Source: Opitutales bacterium (GTDB lineage: Bacteria > Verrucomicrobiota > Verrucomicrobiia > Opitutales > Intestinicryptomonadaceae). Taken from it: 5,364 nucleotides of DNA. Shown here in pieces: positions 1 through 5,056 of the stretch (position 1 is its first letter; every line of letters begins with the position of its first letter). Where the stretch lies: NCBI GenBank assembly GCA_017633865.1, contig JAGBOM010000235.1:1-5364 (forward strand), read 5' to 3'. The notes beneath the pieces were generated by a model. That model did no database searches and had not been told where the DNA came from. It saw only the letters and a program-made list of their open reading frames with translations. Made by a program: the position numbers and the translations under genes.

Positions 1-262
1 AGCGAGTCCAAATGCGCAAGCATTTTCCGTCGAGGGCGCAGCCTTCGCTTCCGAGGGTCAAGGGCTCCGCCTTCGCCATTCTTTTCGGAAAATACCAAGC
101 GAGCCATTGCGCGAGCAATGCGTGTACTAACAGAATAGGCGGGGTGGCTACCCCGCCGCATAACCACAGAGAGGAAGCGGAGCTTCCGACGTCGAGGGCG
201 CAGCCTTCGCCCTTGAAATCTGTGCTTGAATTTTCGCGAAAAAAATAGAGACTTTATTTTAT
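1..262. repeat. Non-coding spacer with repeats and hairpins
   Basis: I see no credible gene here. A 20-21 base unit beginning GTCGAGGGC and ending GCCTTCGC occurs at 29-48 and 191-210 (identical over 20 bases), with a third copy at 57-76 that differs at three positions. Perfect short hairpins also lie here: 11-24 (5-bp stem, GCAA loop), 105-120 (6-bp stem, GCGA loop), 138-157 (8-bp stem GGCGGGGT, loop GGCT) and 173-187 (6-bp stem, 3-base loop). The first two hairpins share the flanking word AGCGAG-(T)-CCA, so they may be diverged copies of one unit. None is followed by a T-tract, so they do not look like standard terminators. The best reading is a cluster of short palindromic intergenic repeats (REP-like) separating the oxidoreductase gene from whatever lies to the left. 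Confidence 0.6.
138..157. repeat. Perfect 8-bp GC-rich hairpin
   Basis: GGCGGGGT (138-145) pairs exactly with ACCCCGCC (150-157) around the loop GGCT. It is the strongest hairpin of the left spacer. On the plus strand it is followed by GCATAACC, and no run of T follows on either strand, so intrinsic termination is unlikely. It could be part of a palindromic repeat element or a structured 3' end of an upstream transcript. Confidence 0.5.
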
Positions 263-1201
263 ATGGAAAATAAAAAGAAGCTTCGTTGCGGCGTTATCGG
301 CGTGGGCTATTTGGGCCAGCACCACGCCCGCATTTATTCCGAACTTGAAAAGACCGAGCTTGTAGGCGTTTTCGATTCCAATTCGGAGCGCGCCGCGGAA
401 ATCGCTGCGAAGCACGGCTGCAGGGTTTTCCCGACAATAGAGGCTTTGGCGGACGCTGCCGACGCTTTGAGCGTCGTCGTCCCGACCGACCGCCACACGG
501 AGGTCGCCCTTCCTCTTTTGGAGCGCGGCTGCCATTTACTGATTGAAAAGCCCATTTGCACTTCGGTAGAGGACGCGCAGAAAATTGTCCGCCTCGCCCG
601 CGAGAAGGATTTGACCGTGCAGGTCGGGCACATCGAGCATTTTAACCCCGTGATGAATTTTATGGAGGCGCACGTCTCCAACCCCAAATACATCAAGACC
701 GAGAGGCTTGCGGAGTTTAAGCTGCGCGGCACAGAGGTCGGCGTTGTTTTGGATTTGATGATTCACGACATCGGAATTGTTTTAAAGCTTGCGAACTCCG
801 AGGTGGAGTCGGTGGACGCCGTTGGCGTGAACGTTTTAAGCCGCACCGAGGACATCGCAAACGCGAGAATCAAATTCAAAAACGGGTGCGTAGCCGATTT
901 GAACGCAAGCCGCGTAAGCCTTAAAAGGGTTAGGGATTTGCGGCTTTTCCAGCGCGGGGGGTACATGTCTTTGGACTTCATGAACCAGTCGGGGCACATC
1001 GTTAAGGTGGGCGAAAGCGGCATCGAGCAAATCGAAGTCCCGTTCGACAAGCAGGAGCCGCTCAAGGCGGAGCTCGACAGCTTTGCCGACTGCGTGCTAA
1101 ACCACAAAAACCCGAAAGTCGGCGCGAATCTGGGCGGCAAGGCTCTTGAAATCGCCCTTGAAATCACAAGGCAAATAGCGCCGAACTTGCAGCAAAAGTA
1201 G
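263..1201 (+). CDS. Gfo/Idh/MocA-family NAD(P)-dependent oxidoreductase, possibly sugar-nucleotide dehydrogenase (GnnA-like)
   Basis: Predicted soluble cytoplasmic dehydrogenase of 312 residues, a usual length for the family. The N-terminal Rossmann fold shows the dinucleotide-binding loop G10-V-I-G13-V-G15-Y-L-G18, and D38 at the end of the second strand is placed to bind the cofactor ribose. The family signature E95-K96-P97 follows; its lysine is normally catalytic. The C-terminal half carries G122-H-I-E-H-F-N-P129 and D164-L-M-I-H168-D169, the latter matching the active-site histidine/aspartate region. The GH-E-x-FNP style is one I associate with homologues in lipopolysaccharide gene clusters. 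The stop codon abuts the lpxB start, so the two are almost certainly co-transcribed and translationally coupled. This suggests action on a sugar nucleotide in lipid A or LPS synthesis. GnnA, which oxidises C3 of UDP-GlcNAc before amination, is one candidate, but no GnnB aminotransferase is visible here. The ATG at 263 precedes the Rossmann strand by few residues, and no strong ribosome-binding site is present. The family call is firm; the substrate is inferred. Confidence 0.9.
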   Translation: MENKKKLRCGVIGVGYLGQHHARIYSELEKTELVGVFDSNSERAAEIAAKHGCRVFPTIEALADAADALSVVVPTDRHTEVALPLLERGCHLLIEKPICTSVEDAQKIVRLAREKDLTVQVGHIEHFNPVMNFMEAHVSNPKYIKTERLAEFKLRGTEVGVVLDLMIHDIGIVLKLANSEVESVDAVGVNVLSRTEDIANARIKFKNGCVADLNASRVSLKRVRDLRLFQRGGYMSLDFMNQSGHIVKVGESGIEQIEVPFDKQEPLKAELDSFADCVLNHKNPKVGANLGGKALEIALEITRQIAPNLQQK

Positions 1202-2362
1202 ATGTCGGGGATTGCGCGCAGCTTTAATTTTCCGCCGCCGGAGGACGGCCAGTGCGACTTTTTGATTATCGCGGGGGAGCATTCCGGCGACGAGCAGGCG
1301 GCGCGCATGCTTGAAAAAGCCCGCGAAATAAATCCGGACGCGAGCTTTTGCGCTTTGGGCGGCAGGGCTCTAAAAAAGCGGGGCGCGCAGCTTTTGTTTG
1401 ACATGACGTCGTTTTCGGTCGTCGGCCTTGTGGAGGTTTTAAAAAACTATTCCGCCTTCAAAAAGCTTTCCGACGAGCTTATCGGCTGGATAAAAAAGCA
1501 CAGGCCTAAAACCGTCTGCTTTGTGGACTACCCGGGCTTTAATTTGCATATCGCAAAGCGCTTGAAGGACGAGGGCTTGAGCGTGAAGGGCGGAGGGGGC
1601 ATAGTTTTAAAATACTACATCAGCCCGCAAATCTGGGCGTGGAAGGCCAAGCGCAGGTTTAAGATGGCGGAGCTTTTGGACGAGCTGGCGGTGATTTTCC
1701 CCTTCGAGCCAGAATGCTACGCGGACACTTCCCTAAAAACCACGTTTGTGGGGCATCCGTTTATGGGCGAGTCTTTCAAGCCGAAGATGTATTTCGACAA
1801 GGACGGGGCTCTTTTATTTATGCCCGGGAGCCGCAAGGCGGCGGTCGAAAAAATTTTCCCGCGGATGCTTGGGGCTCTGCGTTTGTTGGACGGCGAGAGG
1901 GCTGTCGTGCCTTACCCGAGCGACTTGATTTTGGGGGTTTTGCAAGGCGCGCTTAAAAAATTTCCCGACCTTGAGGGCAGGGTGGAGCTTCGCAAAATTT
2001 CAGACCCCGCGCGGATAGGCGCGAAGGCCGCTTTAATGAGCTCGGGCACGATTTCGCTTTCGGCGTGCTTGCAGGCGATTCCGGGCGCGATTGTTTATGT
2101 GGCAAACCCCATAACGTATTTTGTGGGCAGAATGTTTGTTAAAGTCGAATATCTAAGCATTGCGAACATCATTTTAAAAAAGCCCGCATGGCCCGAATTT
2201 ATACAGTTTGACGCAAAGCCAAAAAGCATTGCGGACCGCATAAAGGCGTGTATTTCAGACCCGCGCGTTCTCGAGCAGACCCGCGCCGATTCCGAAGCCT
2301 TGCGCCGGGCGCTGACCGCCCCAAGTAGCGTCAGCGCGGCCGAGTGGCTTTTGCGGCGGTAG
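1202..2362 (+). CDS. lpxB: Lipid-A-disaccharide synthase LpxB
   Basis: A 386-residue glycosyltransferase (GT19, GT-B fold), close to the 382 residues of the E. coli enzyme. It joins UDP-2,3-diacylglucosamine to lipid X, giving the beta-1,6 tetraacyl disaccharide of lipid A at the inner face of the cytoplasmic membrane. Signatures in order: A24-G-E-H-S-G-D30, V108-D-Y-P-G-F-N114, Y138-Y-I-S-P-Q-I-W-A-W-K148, F166-P-F-E169, F182-V-G-H-P186, M207-P-G-S-R211, S281-G-T283 and P331-E-F-I-Q335. Two deviations stand out. A short glycine-rich insert (K129 to I134) precedes the YYISPQ segment. The usual SGT-x-x-LE motif reads SGTISLS, so S287 sits where glutamate is expected. The hydrophobic stretch around 296-330 matches the membrane-associating part of the family. 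The ATG follows the upstream TAG with no gap, which suggests translational reinitiation. The N-terminus is about ten residues longer than in E. coli before the AGE motif. Confidence 0.95.
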   Translation: MSGIARSFNFPPPEDGQCDFLIIAGEHSGDEQAARMLEKAREINPDASFCALGGRALKKRGAQLLFDMTSFSVVGLVEVLKNYSAFKKLSDELIGWIKKHRPKTVCFVDYPGFNLHIAKRLKDEGLSVKGGGGIVLKYYISPQIWAWKAKRRFKMAELLDELAVIFPFEPECYADTSLKTTFVGHPFMGESFKPKMYFDKDGALLFMPGSRKAAVEKIFPRMLGALRLLDGERAVVPYPSDLILGVLQGALKKFPDLEGRVELRKISDPARIGAKAALMSSGTISLSACLQAIPGAIVYVANPITYFVGRMFVKVEYLSIANIILKKPAWPEFIQFDAKPKSIADRIKACISDPRVLEQTRADSEALRRALTAPSSVSAAEWLLRR

Positions 2363-2592
2363 TTCTTTTTTTAGCGGAAAGAAAAATTTTTTAGGCGGCG
2401 GAGATTTTAGGGAAAGCGCCGCGGGGGCGTTGCGGAGTTGTTGTGGGGAAAGCTGTGCGTTTCCGCGTTTGTCTAAAAAAATATCCGCAAGTTTGCGGAT
2501 TTTGCGCGGTAAAAATATTTTGTTATTGCGCGCGAAATCGGGCGGATTTGTTTTGAGGGCGGCGGGGTATGGAAATTTTGCGCCCGCTAAAT
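2363..2592. other. Convergent intergenic spacer
   Basis: These 230 bases separate the 3' ends of lpxB (plus) and the dnaX long frame (minus). They contain one clear hairpin terminator (2475-2504), A/T-rich tracts and GC-rich patches. I found no promoter pattern or credible coding sequence. An open frame reading rightward from 2430 only overlaps the dnaX tail antisense and has no recognisable protein character. Confidence 0.6.
2475..2504. terminator. Bidirectional intrinsic terminator between lpxB and dnaX
   Basis: ATCCGCAA (2483-2490) pairs with TTGCGGAT (2493-2500); allowing for a normal loop, at least seven pairs form. On the minus strand the hairpin is followed after one base by seven T residues (the A-run at 2475-2481), a good U-tract for ending dnaX transcripts. 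On the plus strand TTTT follows, which is weaker but could end the oxidoreductase-lpxB transcript. The position between two convergent 3' ends supports the call. Confidence 0.75.
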
Positions 2593-3006
2593 TTATTCGT
2601 CGTCTGAGTCGTCGTCTTCGGGGGAGTCCGCAAATTCGATTTCCTCATCGGCGGCCTCCTCTTGGGCGGGGGCTTCAGGCGTTTTCTTTTGCTCTTGGAA
2701 CGCCCCGCGCAGAAGCGCGGAGGGCTTTGCCTTGAATTGGTCCATCAATAGCTCCAGAAGCGCGGGCGGAATTTTTTTAAGGGCGCTTTCAAATTCGGGG
2801 GTGTCGGGCGCGAAGGTTTCAAGCTTGCGCTTTGCGTTTTGCTCTGCTTCTGAGCTTATTTTTGCGGCCTCGGTGTCTCGCGTAAATTTGCGGCGGACTA
2901 TTGGAGCGTAGGCGGCGGCGAAATCGTTTTCCTCCTGCAGCGCGCGCGAGAGCAGGTCAGCTATTTTTTTTTTGCGTTTCTTGCGGCGCGGCCGAAAGCT
3001 TTTCAA
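2593..3006 (-). CDS. dnaX: DnaX tau-like C-terminal extension in a shifted frame
   Basis: This frame is open from just after a TAA at 3015-3013 down to a stop at 2593 and overlaps the end of the main dnaX frame. The coordinates given begin at a TTG (3006), but I do not think translation starts there. If one A is lost from the A10 run, or two are gained, the main frame continues here. With one A lost it reads Q374-K-K376 into I377-A-D-L-L and adds 123 residues, for a total of 499. The extension is charged: an Arg/Lys-rich, probably helical first part, a middle segment containing [12 protein letters not shown], and a very acidic tail ([10 protein letters not shown], then a D/E run). I do not recognise it as E. 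coli tau domain V, but C-terminal regions of DnaX vary greatly. By analogy it may bind helicase or polymerase. Alternatives are a homopolymer sequencing error hiding one uninterrupted gene, or a small independent gene starting at TTG; AAAGGA lies only two bases upstream of that TTG, which is tight spacing. Confidence 0.6.
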   Translation of the reverse strand: MKSFRPRRKKRKKKIADLLSRALQEENDFAAAYAPIVRRKFTRDTEAAKISSEAEQNAKRKLETFAPDTPEFESALKKIPPALLELLMDQFKAKPSALLRGAFQEQKKTPEAPAQEEAADEEIEFADSPEDDDSDDE

Positions 3007-4093
3007 GTTCCTTTATAAGGGTGTTTATAGCCCTTGTTCGGCTTTGCTCCACCGCCTTCAAAAGCGCGACCTCGAAATTCGCCCGCTCGGAAAGCCCGTT
3101 TTTAAGCCCCTTTTCGGCGGCCTGGAGGACGTCGAGCATTCGCGTTATCTGCTCGGTTGAAAGCTGTTTTGTGCCAAAGTCGCGCCAGCCGCTGTTTAGC
3201 GATTTTAGCATGGCGTCGCGCAGGTATATTTGAAGGTCGCAGAGGGTTCTATAAAGGTCGCAGCCGTTTTCGATTAGCTCGCCGACAGACTCTATCACCT
3301 TCGCGCAGTCCCCCGCCGCCATTTGCGAGGCGAGGCTTTCTATGCGCTTGGGCCCGGCGAGGCCGTAGACGTTCACAACGTCGTCAAGGCCGATTTTTTT
3401 GCCGCAGAACGAAATCATTTGGTCGAGTATGCTTTGGGCGTCGCGCATGCCGCCGTTTGCGAGGCGGGCGACGGCAAGCAGAGCCTCTTCCGTCGTTTCT
3501 ATGCCCTCAAGCTTCGAGATTTTCGCGAGGTGCGAGGCTATAAGCTCTTCGGGTATGGGCCTAAATTCAAAGCGCTGGCAGCGCGAGGTGATTGTGCCAA
3601 GAACCTTGTTCGCCTCGGTTGTGGCGAATATGAATTTTACGTGCGCGGGCGGCTCTTCGAGCGTTTTTAAAAGCGCGTTGAAGGCGTCGGAAGTCAGGGA
3701 GTGGACTTCGTCTATTATGTAGATTTTATAGGTGCAGACCGTGGGCGAGTATTTGCAGTCGTCGCGCAGCTTGCGGATTTCCTCGATGGAGCGGTTTGAA
3801 GCGCCGTCGATTTCGACAACGTCCATGCAGGAGCCGTCCATTATGGATTTGGCGATTTCGGTGTTGTCGTCGGGGCGGACGCTGGGGCCGCCCTGCGCGT
3901 TCAGGGCTTTTGCGAAAATTCTTGCGACTGTTGTTTTGCCCGTTCCCCTCGGCCCCACAAAAAGGTAGGCGTGGCCGATTCGGTTCGACTGAATCGCGTT
4001 TTTTAGCGTGCGCACGATATGCTCCTGCCCGACGAGCTCGTCGAACTGTTTGGGGCGGTAGCGCCTCGCGATTACTTGATAGCCTTCCGACAT
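2957..4093 (-). CDS. dnaX: DNA polymerase III clamp-loader ATPase DnaX (gamma-length product)
   Basis: AAA+ ATPase subunit of the clamp loader, which opens the beta sliding clamp and places it on primed DNA. This frame encodes 378 residues. The start at 4093 gives [14 protein letters not shown], the standard DnaX N-terminus; the frame stays open upstream, but that part has no DnaX character. Motifs: Walker A G47-P-R-G-T-G-K53-T54, Walker B/DExH D128-E-V-H131, sensor 1 near F156-A-T-T159, the arginine-finger SRC motif S170-R171-C172, and sensor 2 G214-G-M-R217-D. The helical collar domain follows to about residue 365. The frame then ends Q374-K-K-N-S-stop at an A10 run, directly after domain III, so it corresponds to gamma. 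Oddly, the segment between Walker A and the EIDGAS strand (residues 64-90) has only C89 instead of the usual four zinc-binding cysteines. No clear Shine-Dalgarno sequence precedes the ATG. Identity is certain; which product lengths are made is inferred. Confidence 0.95.
   Translation of the reverse strand: MSEGYQVIARRYRPKQFDELVGQEHIVRTLKNAIQSNRIGHAYLFVGPRGTGKTTVARIFAKALNAQGGPSVRPDDNTEIAKSIMDGSCMDVVEIDGASNRSIEEIRKLRDDCKYSPTVCTYKIYIIDEVHSLTSDAFNALLKTLEEPPAHVKFIFATTEANKVLGTITSRCQRFEFRPIPEELIASHLAKISKLEGIETTEEALLAVARLANGGMRDAQSILDQMISFCGKKIGLDDVVNVYGLAGPKRIESLASQMAAGDCAKVIESVGELIENGCDLYRTLCDLQIYLRDAMLKSLNSGWRDFGTKQLSTEQITRMLDVLQAAEKGLKNGLSERANFEVALLKAVEQSRTRAINTLIKELEKLSAAPQETQKKNS
2964..2973 (-). 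promoter_or_regulatory. A10 slippage site in dnaX (probable programmed frameshift)
   Basis: Ten consecutive A residues on the coding strand, read as C-AA AAA AAA AAT AGC TGA in the main frame, at the gamma/tau boundary of dnaX. With ten A the protein ends after N-S. With eight or eleven A a TAG follows the run directly. With nine or twelve A the frame continues 123 codons into the extension. Runs of nine or more A/T are known to provoke RNA polymerase slippage, and Thermus thermophilus dnaX makes gamma and tau from an A9 run. I see no strong downstream hairpin of the E. coli type, and a -1 ribosomal shift would hit the TAG at once. Transcript slippage is therefore the best explanation, unless the run length is a sequencing error. 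Confidence 0.6.
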
Positions 4094-4184
4094 AGAATAT
4101 TGTTTGAAGCTACGGATTTTTGCTTTTTTTACAAGCCGATTTTCAAATTTTTTAAGCGAAAGAAAATCTTTTGATAGCCGCTGC

Positions 4185-4212
4185 GCAAAGCTTTGCCGAA
4201 AAAATTTTTCGG
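4185..4212. repeat. Two adjoining perfect palindromes upstream of dnaX
   Basis: GCAAAGCTTTGC (4185-4196) is a perfect 12-base palindrome. It is directly followed, sharing one base, by a second palindrome at 4196-4212 in which CCGAAAAA mirrors TTTTTCGG around a central A. They lie about 90-120 bases upstream of the dnaX start on the minus strand. They could be operator-like dyads, hairpins in a long 5' leader, or remnants of a repeat; the sequence alone does not decide. Confidence 0.4.
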
Positions 4213-4231
4213 AAACTTTTGTTTTTTTGAA

Positions 4232-4263
4232 AGCCGCGCGGAATGGGGGCGCGGCTCTTTTTT
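4232..4263 (+). terminator. GC-rich hairpin with T-tract, plus-strand orientation
   Basis: AGCCGCGC (4232-4239) pairs perfectly with GCGCGGCT (4249-4256); then comes C and six T (4258-4263). It is a textbook intrinsic terminator shape for plus-strand transcription, yet no plus-strand gene lies upstream for about 1.9 kb. On the minus strand the hairpin is followed by only a weak T-tract. It may block antisense transcription leaving dnaX, or end an unrecognised small RNA. Confidence 0.5.
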
Positions 4264-4285
4264 GCGGCGGTCGGTTTTCCCAAAA

Positions 4286-4299
4286 AAGGGCTCCGCTTT
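4286..4299. repeat. Copy of the GCGGAGCC motif found in the left spacer
   Basis: AAGGGCTCCGC (4286-4296) matches 60-70 exactly. On the opposite strand it reads AAGCGGAGC, which also occurs at 175-183. The word lies within the loop and arm of a CCCAAAA/TTTTGGG inverted repeat (4279-4285 with 4297-4303). It suggests that the two spacers share a short dispersed repeat core, although a word of 9-11 bases could recur by chance. Confidence 0.35.
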
Positions 4300-4310
4300 T
4301 GGGCAAAAAT

Positions 4311-4342
4311 AAAAAAGCCGCCGCTAACGGAGGCTTTTTTTT
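4311..4342. terminator. Strong bidirectional intrinsic terminator downstream of rpmB
   Basis: AAAAAAGCC (4311-4319) pairs with GGCTTTTTT (4332-4340). Next inward is a G/A mismatch, then CCG (4321-4323) pairs with CGG (4328-4330) around the loop CTAA. A run of T follows on the plus strand (to 4342), and TTTTTTATTTTTG follows on the minus strand. It lies 65 bases past the rpmB stop codon and upstream of dnaX, so it most likely ends the rpmB transcript. Confidence 0.85.
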
Positions 4343-4349
4343 GACAAAA

Positions 4350-4394
4350 CCGCCCCGCGCTTGAAAATTTTAACGGGCGGGGGGATTTTTTTTT
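4350..4394. terminator. GC stem followed by nine T, just past the rpmB stop
   Basis: CCGCCC (4350-4355) pairs with GGGCGG (4375-4380) around an A/T-rich loop that is itself nearly self-complementary. Nine T follow on the plus strand (4386-4394). On the minus strand the stem is followed by TTTTGTC. It may serve as the first of two tandem terminators for rpmB, and in the opposite sense as a barrier to antisense transcription. Confidence 0.5.
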
Positions 4395-4406
4395 GCGCGA
4401 AGCCGC

Positions 4407-4637
4407 TTAGGCCTTTTCGACCAAGCCGGCCTTGATGGCCTTTGCGCAGACCCAGACGCGCTTTATCTGGCCGTTTGCCAGGCGGACGCGGACGCGCTGG
4501 ACATTGGGCTTAAATACGCGGTTGTTCTGCTTGACGAGCTGCAAGCCGATGCCGCCGCTTTTCTTGCTCTGGCCCTTATGAATGATAACGCGACCTTTTA
4601 CCGGGCGCTTGCCTGTAACTGAACATATTCTTGACAT
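4407..4637 (-). CDS. rpmB: 50S ribosomal protein bL28
   Basis: A 76-residue basic protein of the large ribosomal subunit, close to the 78 residues of E. coli L28. It begins M-S-R-I-C-S-V-T-G-K-R-P, the L28 signature (SRxCxVTGKRP). It continues with R40-V-F-K-P-N-V-Q47 and V49-R-V-R52, which correspond to the family's RrFxPNlq-VR segment, and ends with V63-C-A-K-A-I-K-A-G71, which corresponds to the conserved VSaKglr region. I chose the ATG at 4637 because it gives the canonical N-terminus; 15 more residues are open upstream but are not L28-like. The Shine-Dalgarno sequence AGGAG lies 13 bases before this ATG, which is long, and no alternative start codon lies between. The gene sits 95 bases behind a small basic protein gene on the same strand, and two hairpin terminators follow it. 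Confidence 0.95.
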   Translation of the reverse strand: MSRICSVTGKRPVKGRVIIHKGQSKKSGGIGLQLVKQNNRVFKPNVQRVRVRLANGQIKRVWVCAKAIKAGLVEKA

Positions 4638-4650
4638 GATAAAATCAACG

Positions 4651-4655
4651 CTCCT
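4651..4655 (-). promoter_or_regulatory. Distant Shine-Dalgarno sequence of rpmB
   Basis: AGGAG on the minus strand with 13 bases between it and the rpmB ATG, against a usual 5-9. The codons between are AGC-free of alternatives (GTT, GAT, TTT, ATC), so the ATG at 4637 remains the best start. The spacing may lower or modulate initiation. Confidence 0.45.
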
Positions 4656-4732
4656 GTTTTTATAAAATTGAAAGCCAACCAAGGTACCACTTATATTCGG
4701 CTTTGCAAGTTTTTTTTGCTATAAATGCCGAC

Positions 4733-4927
4733 TTACGCGTTTTTTTCCGCCACAGCCTTGGCGATGGCTTCTTTGCGAGCCTTTTCGGCAAGCTTCGCGT
4801 TGCGTTCCTTAATCTTTCTCTTGCGGGAGGCAAGCGCGCGCAAATTGTGCGCGTTGGGTTTTTTGCCCGCCGCTTTTTTAATCGGCTTGCGCTTTGCTCT
4901 GGATGACCATGCTACTAATCCGCTCAT
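4733..4927 (-). CDS. Small, very basic Lys/Ala-rich protein of unknown function
   Basis: A 64-residue protein I do not recognise. It contains 14 lysines, 7 arginines, 15 alanines and only 4 acidic residues, giving a net charge near +17. The N-terminal part (residues 10-24) is a disordered-looking basic stretch with prolines. Residues 29-62 should form one long amphipathic helix (RALASRKRKIKERNAKLAEK and onward). There is no cysteine, signal peptide or membrane segment. The start is supported by AAAGGAAG directly upstream with good spacing. The position 95 bases before rpmB on the same strand, together with the composition, suggests an RNA- or ribosome-binding protein, or a DNA-compacting one. 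It matches neither bL32, bL33, bL35 nor bS21 in my reading. The clean ribosome-binding site, codon pattern and intact stop argue that it is a real gene; its function is unknown. Confidence 0.75.
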   Translation of the reverse strand: MSGLVAWSSRAKRKPIKKAAGKKPNAHNLRALASRKRKIKERNAKLAEKARKEAIAKAVAEKNA

Positions 4928-4930
4928 TTT

Positions 4931-4938
4931 CTTCCTTT
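4931..4938 (-). promoter_or_regulatory. Ribosome-binding site of the small basic protein
   Basis: AAAGGAAG on the minus strand, with its AGGA core five bases before the ATG at 4927. It is the clearest Shine-Dalgarno sequence of the window and fixes the start of this short gene. Confidence 0.6.
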
Positions 4939-4980
4939 GTTTTGTAAATAAAAATTAAACGCCCAAATTTAGCGTTTTTT

Positions 4981-5009
4981 TTGAACTTATCCAGCTTTTT
5001 TTTTAAATT
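4981..5009 (+). promoter_or_regulatory. Possible sigma-70-type promoter for the ECF sigma gene
   Basis: TTGAAC (4981-4986) and TAAATT (5004-5009), 17 bases apart, each match four of six consensus positions, and a start site near 5016 would leave a leader of about 40 bases. The whole 4928-5056 gap is A/T-rich and lies between divergent genes, so promoters in both directions are expected, but such matches arise easily by chance in this composition. Confidence 0.25.
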
Positions 5010-5056
5010 TTTTAAAAACTTGCAACTTTTCGCGAAATCCGTCGTTATATTTTTCG

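Larger units (their letters stand above)
4094..4406. other. 313-base spacer between rpmB and dnaX, rich in hairpins
   Basis: This gap must contain the dnaX promoter and leader (minus strand) and the rpmB terminator. Visible structures from left to right are a tandem pair of perfect palindromes (4185-4212), a GC-rich hairpin with a plus-strand T-tract (4232-4263), a 7-bp CCCAAAA/TTTTGGG inverted repeat (4279-4303), a strong bidirectional terminator (4311-4342), and a GC stem followed by nine T (4350-4394). I could not pick a convincing -35/-10 pair for dnaX. Open frames crossing the spacer are low-complexity and not credible genes. Confidence 0.6.

Noticed and set aside
29..211. CRISPR array
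   Set aside because: There are only three repeat copies, one is diverged, and the spacings are unequal (28 and 134 bases start to start).
12..248. A 78-codon plus-strand open frame in the left spacer
   Set aside because: It is built from the repeats (SRAQPS appears twice because the repeat does), has no recognisable domain and no ribosome-binding site.
763..1404. A 213-codon open frame antisense to the oxidoreductase and lpxB
   Set aside because: It spans the junction of two well-supported genes on the other strand, and its composition is that of a shadow frame.
2957..2990. E. coli-type -1 ribosomal frameshift in dnaX
   Set aside because: The -1 frame meets TAG directly after the A-run, and no strong downstream stem was seen; the AAAGGA upstream is about 33 bases from the run, too far to stimulate a shift.
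3157..3670. Plus-strand open frames of 110-130 codons within dnaX
   Set aside because: They lie antisense to the conserved ATPase domain, are Arg/Cys-rich and resemble no protein family.
4104..4364. An 86-codon plus-strand open frame upstream of dnaX
   Set aside because: It crosses several terminators and palindromes and is low in complexity; it is not a credible protein.
4957..4982. AAACGC/GCGTTT hairpin with a T-run between the divergent genes
   Set aside because: The 6-bp stem is A/T-heavy and no plus-strand gene precedes it; it is probably a by-product of the A/T-rich promoter region.
5020..5051. ECF-type autoregulated promoter (GCAACTT and CGTC) or a leaderless start before the sigma gene
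   Set aside because: The two elements are only about 11 bases apart, too close for an ECF promoter, and a TTGCAA/TATATT pairing has a 20-base spacer.
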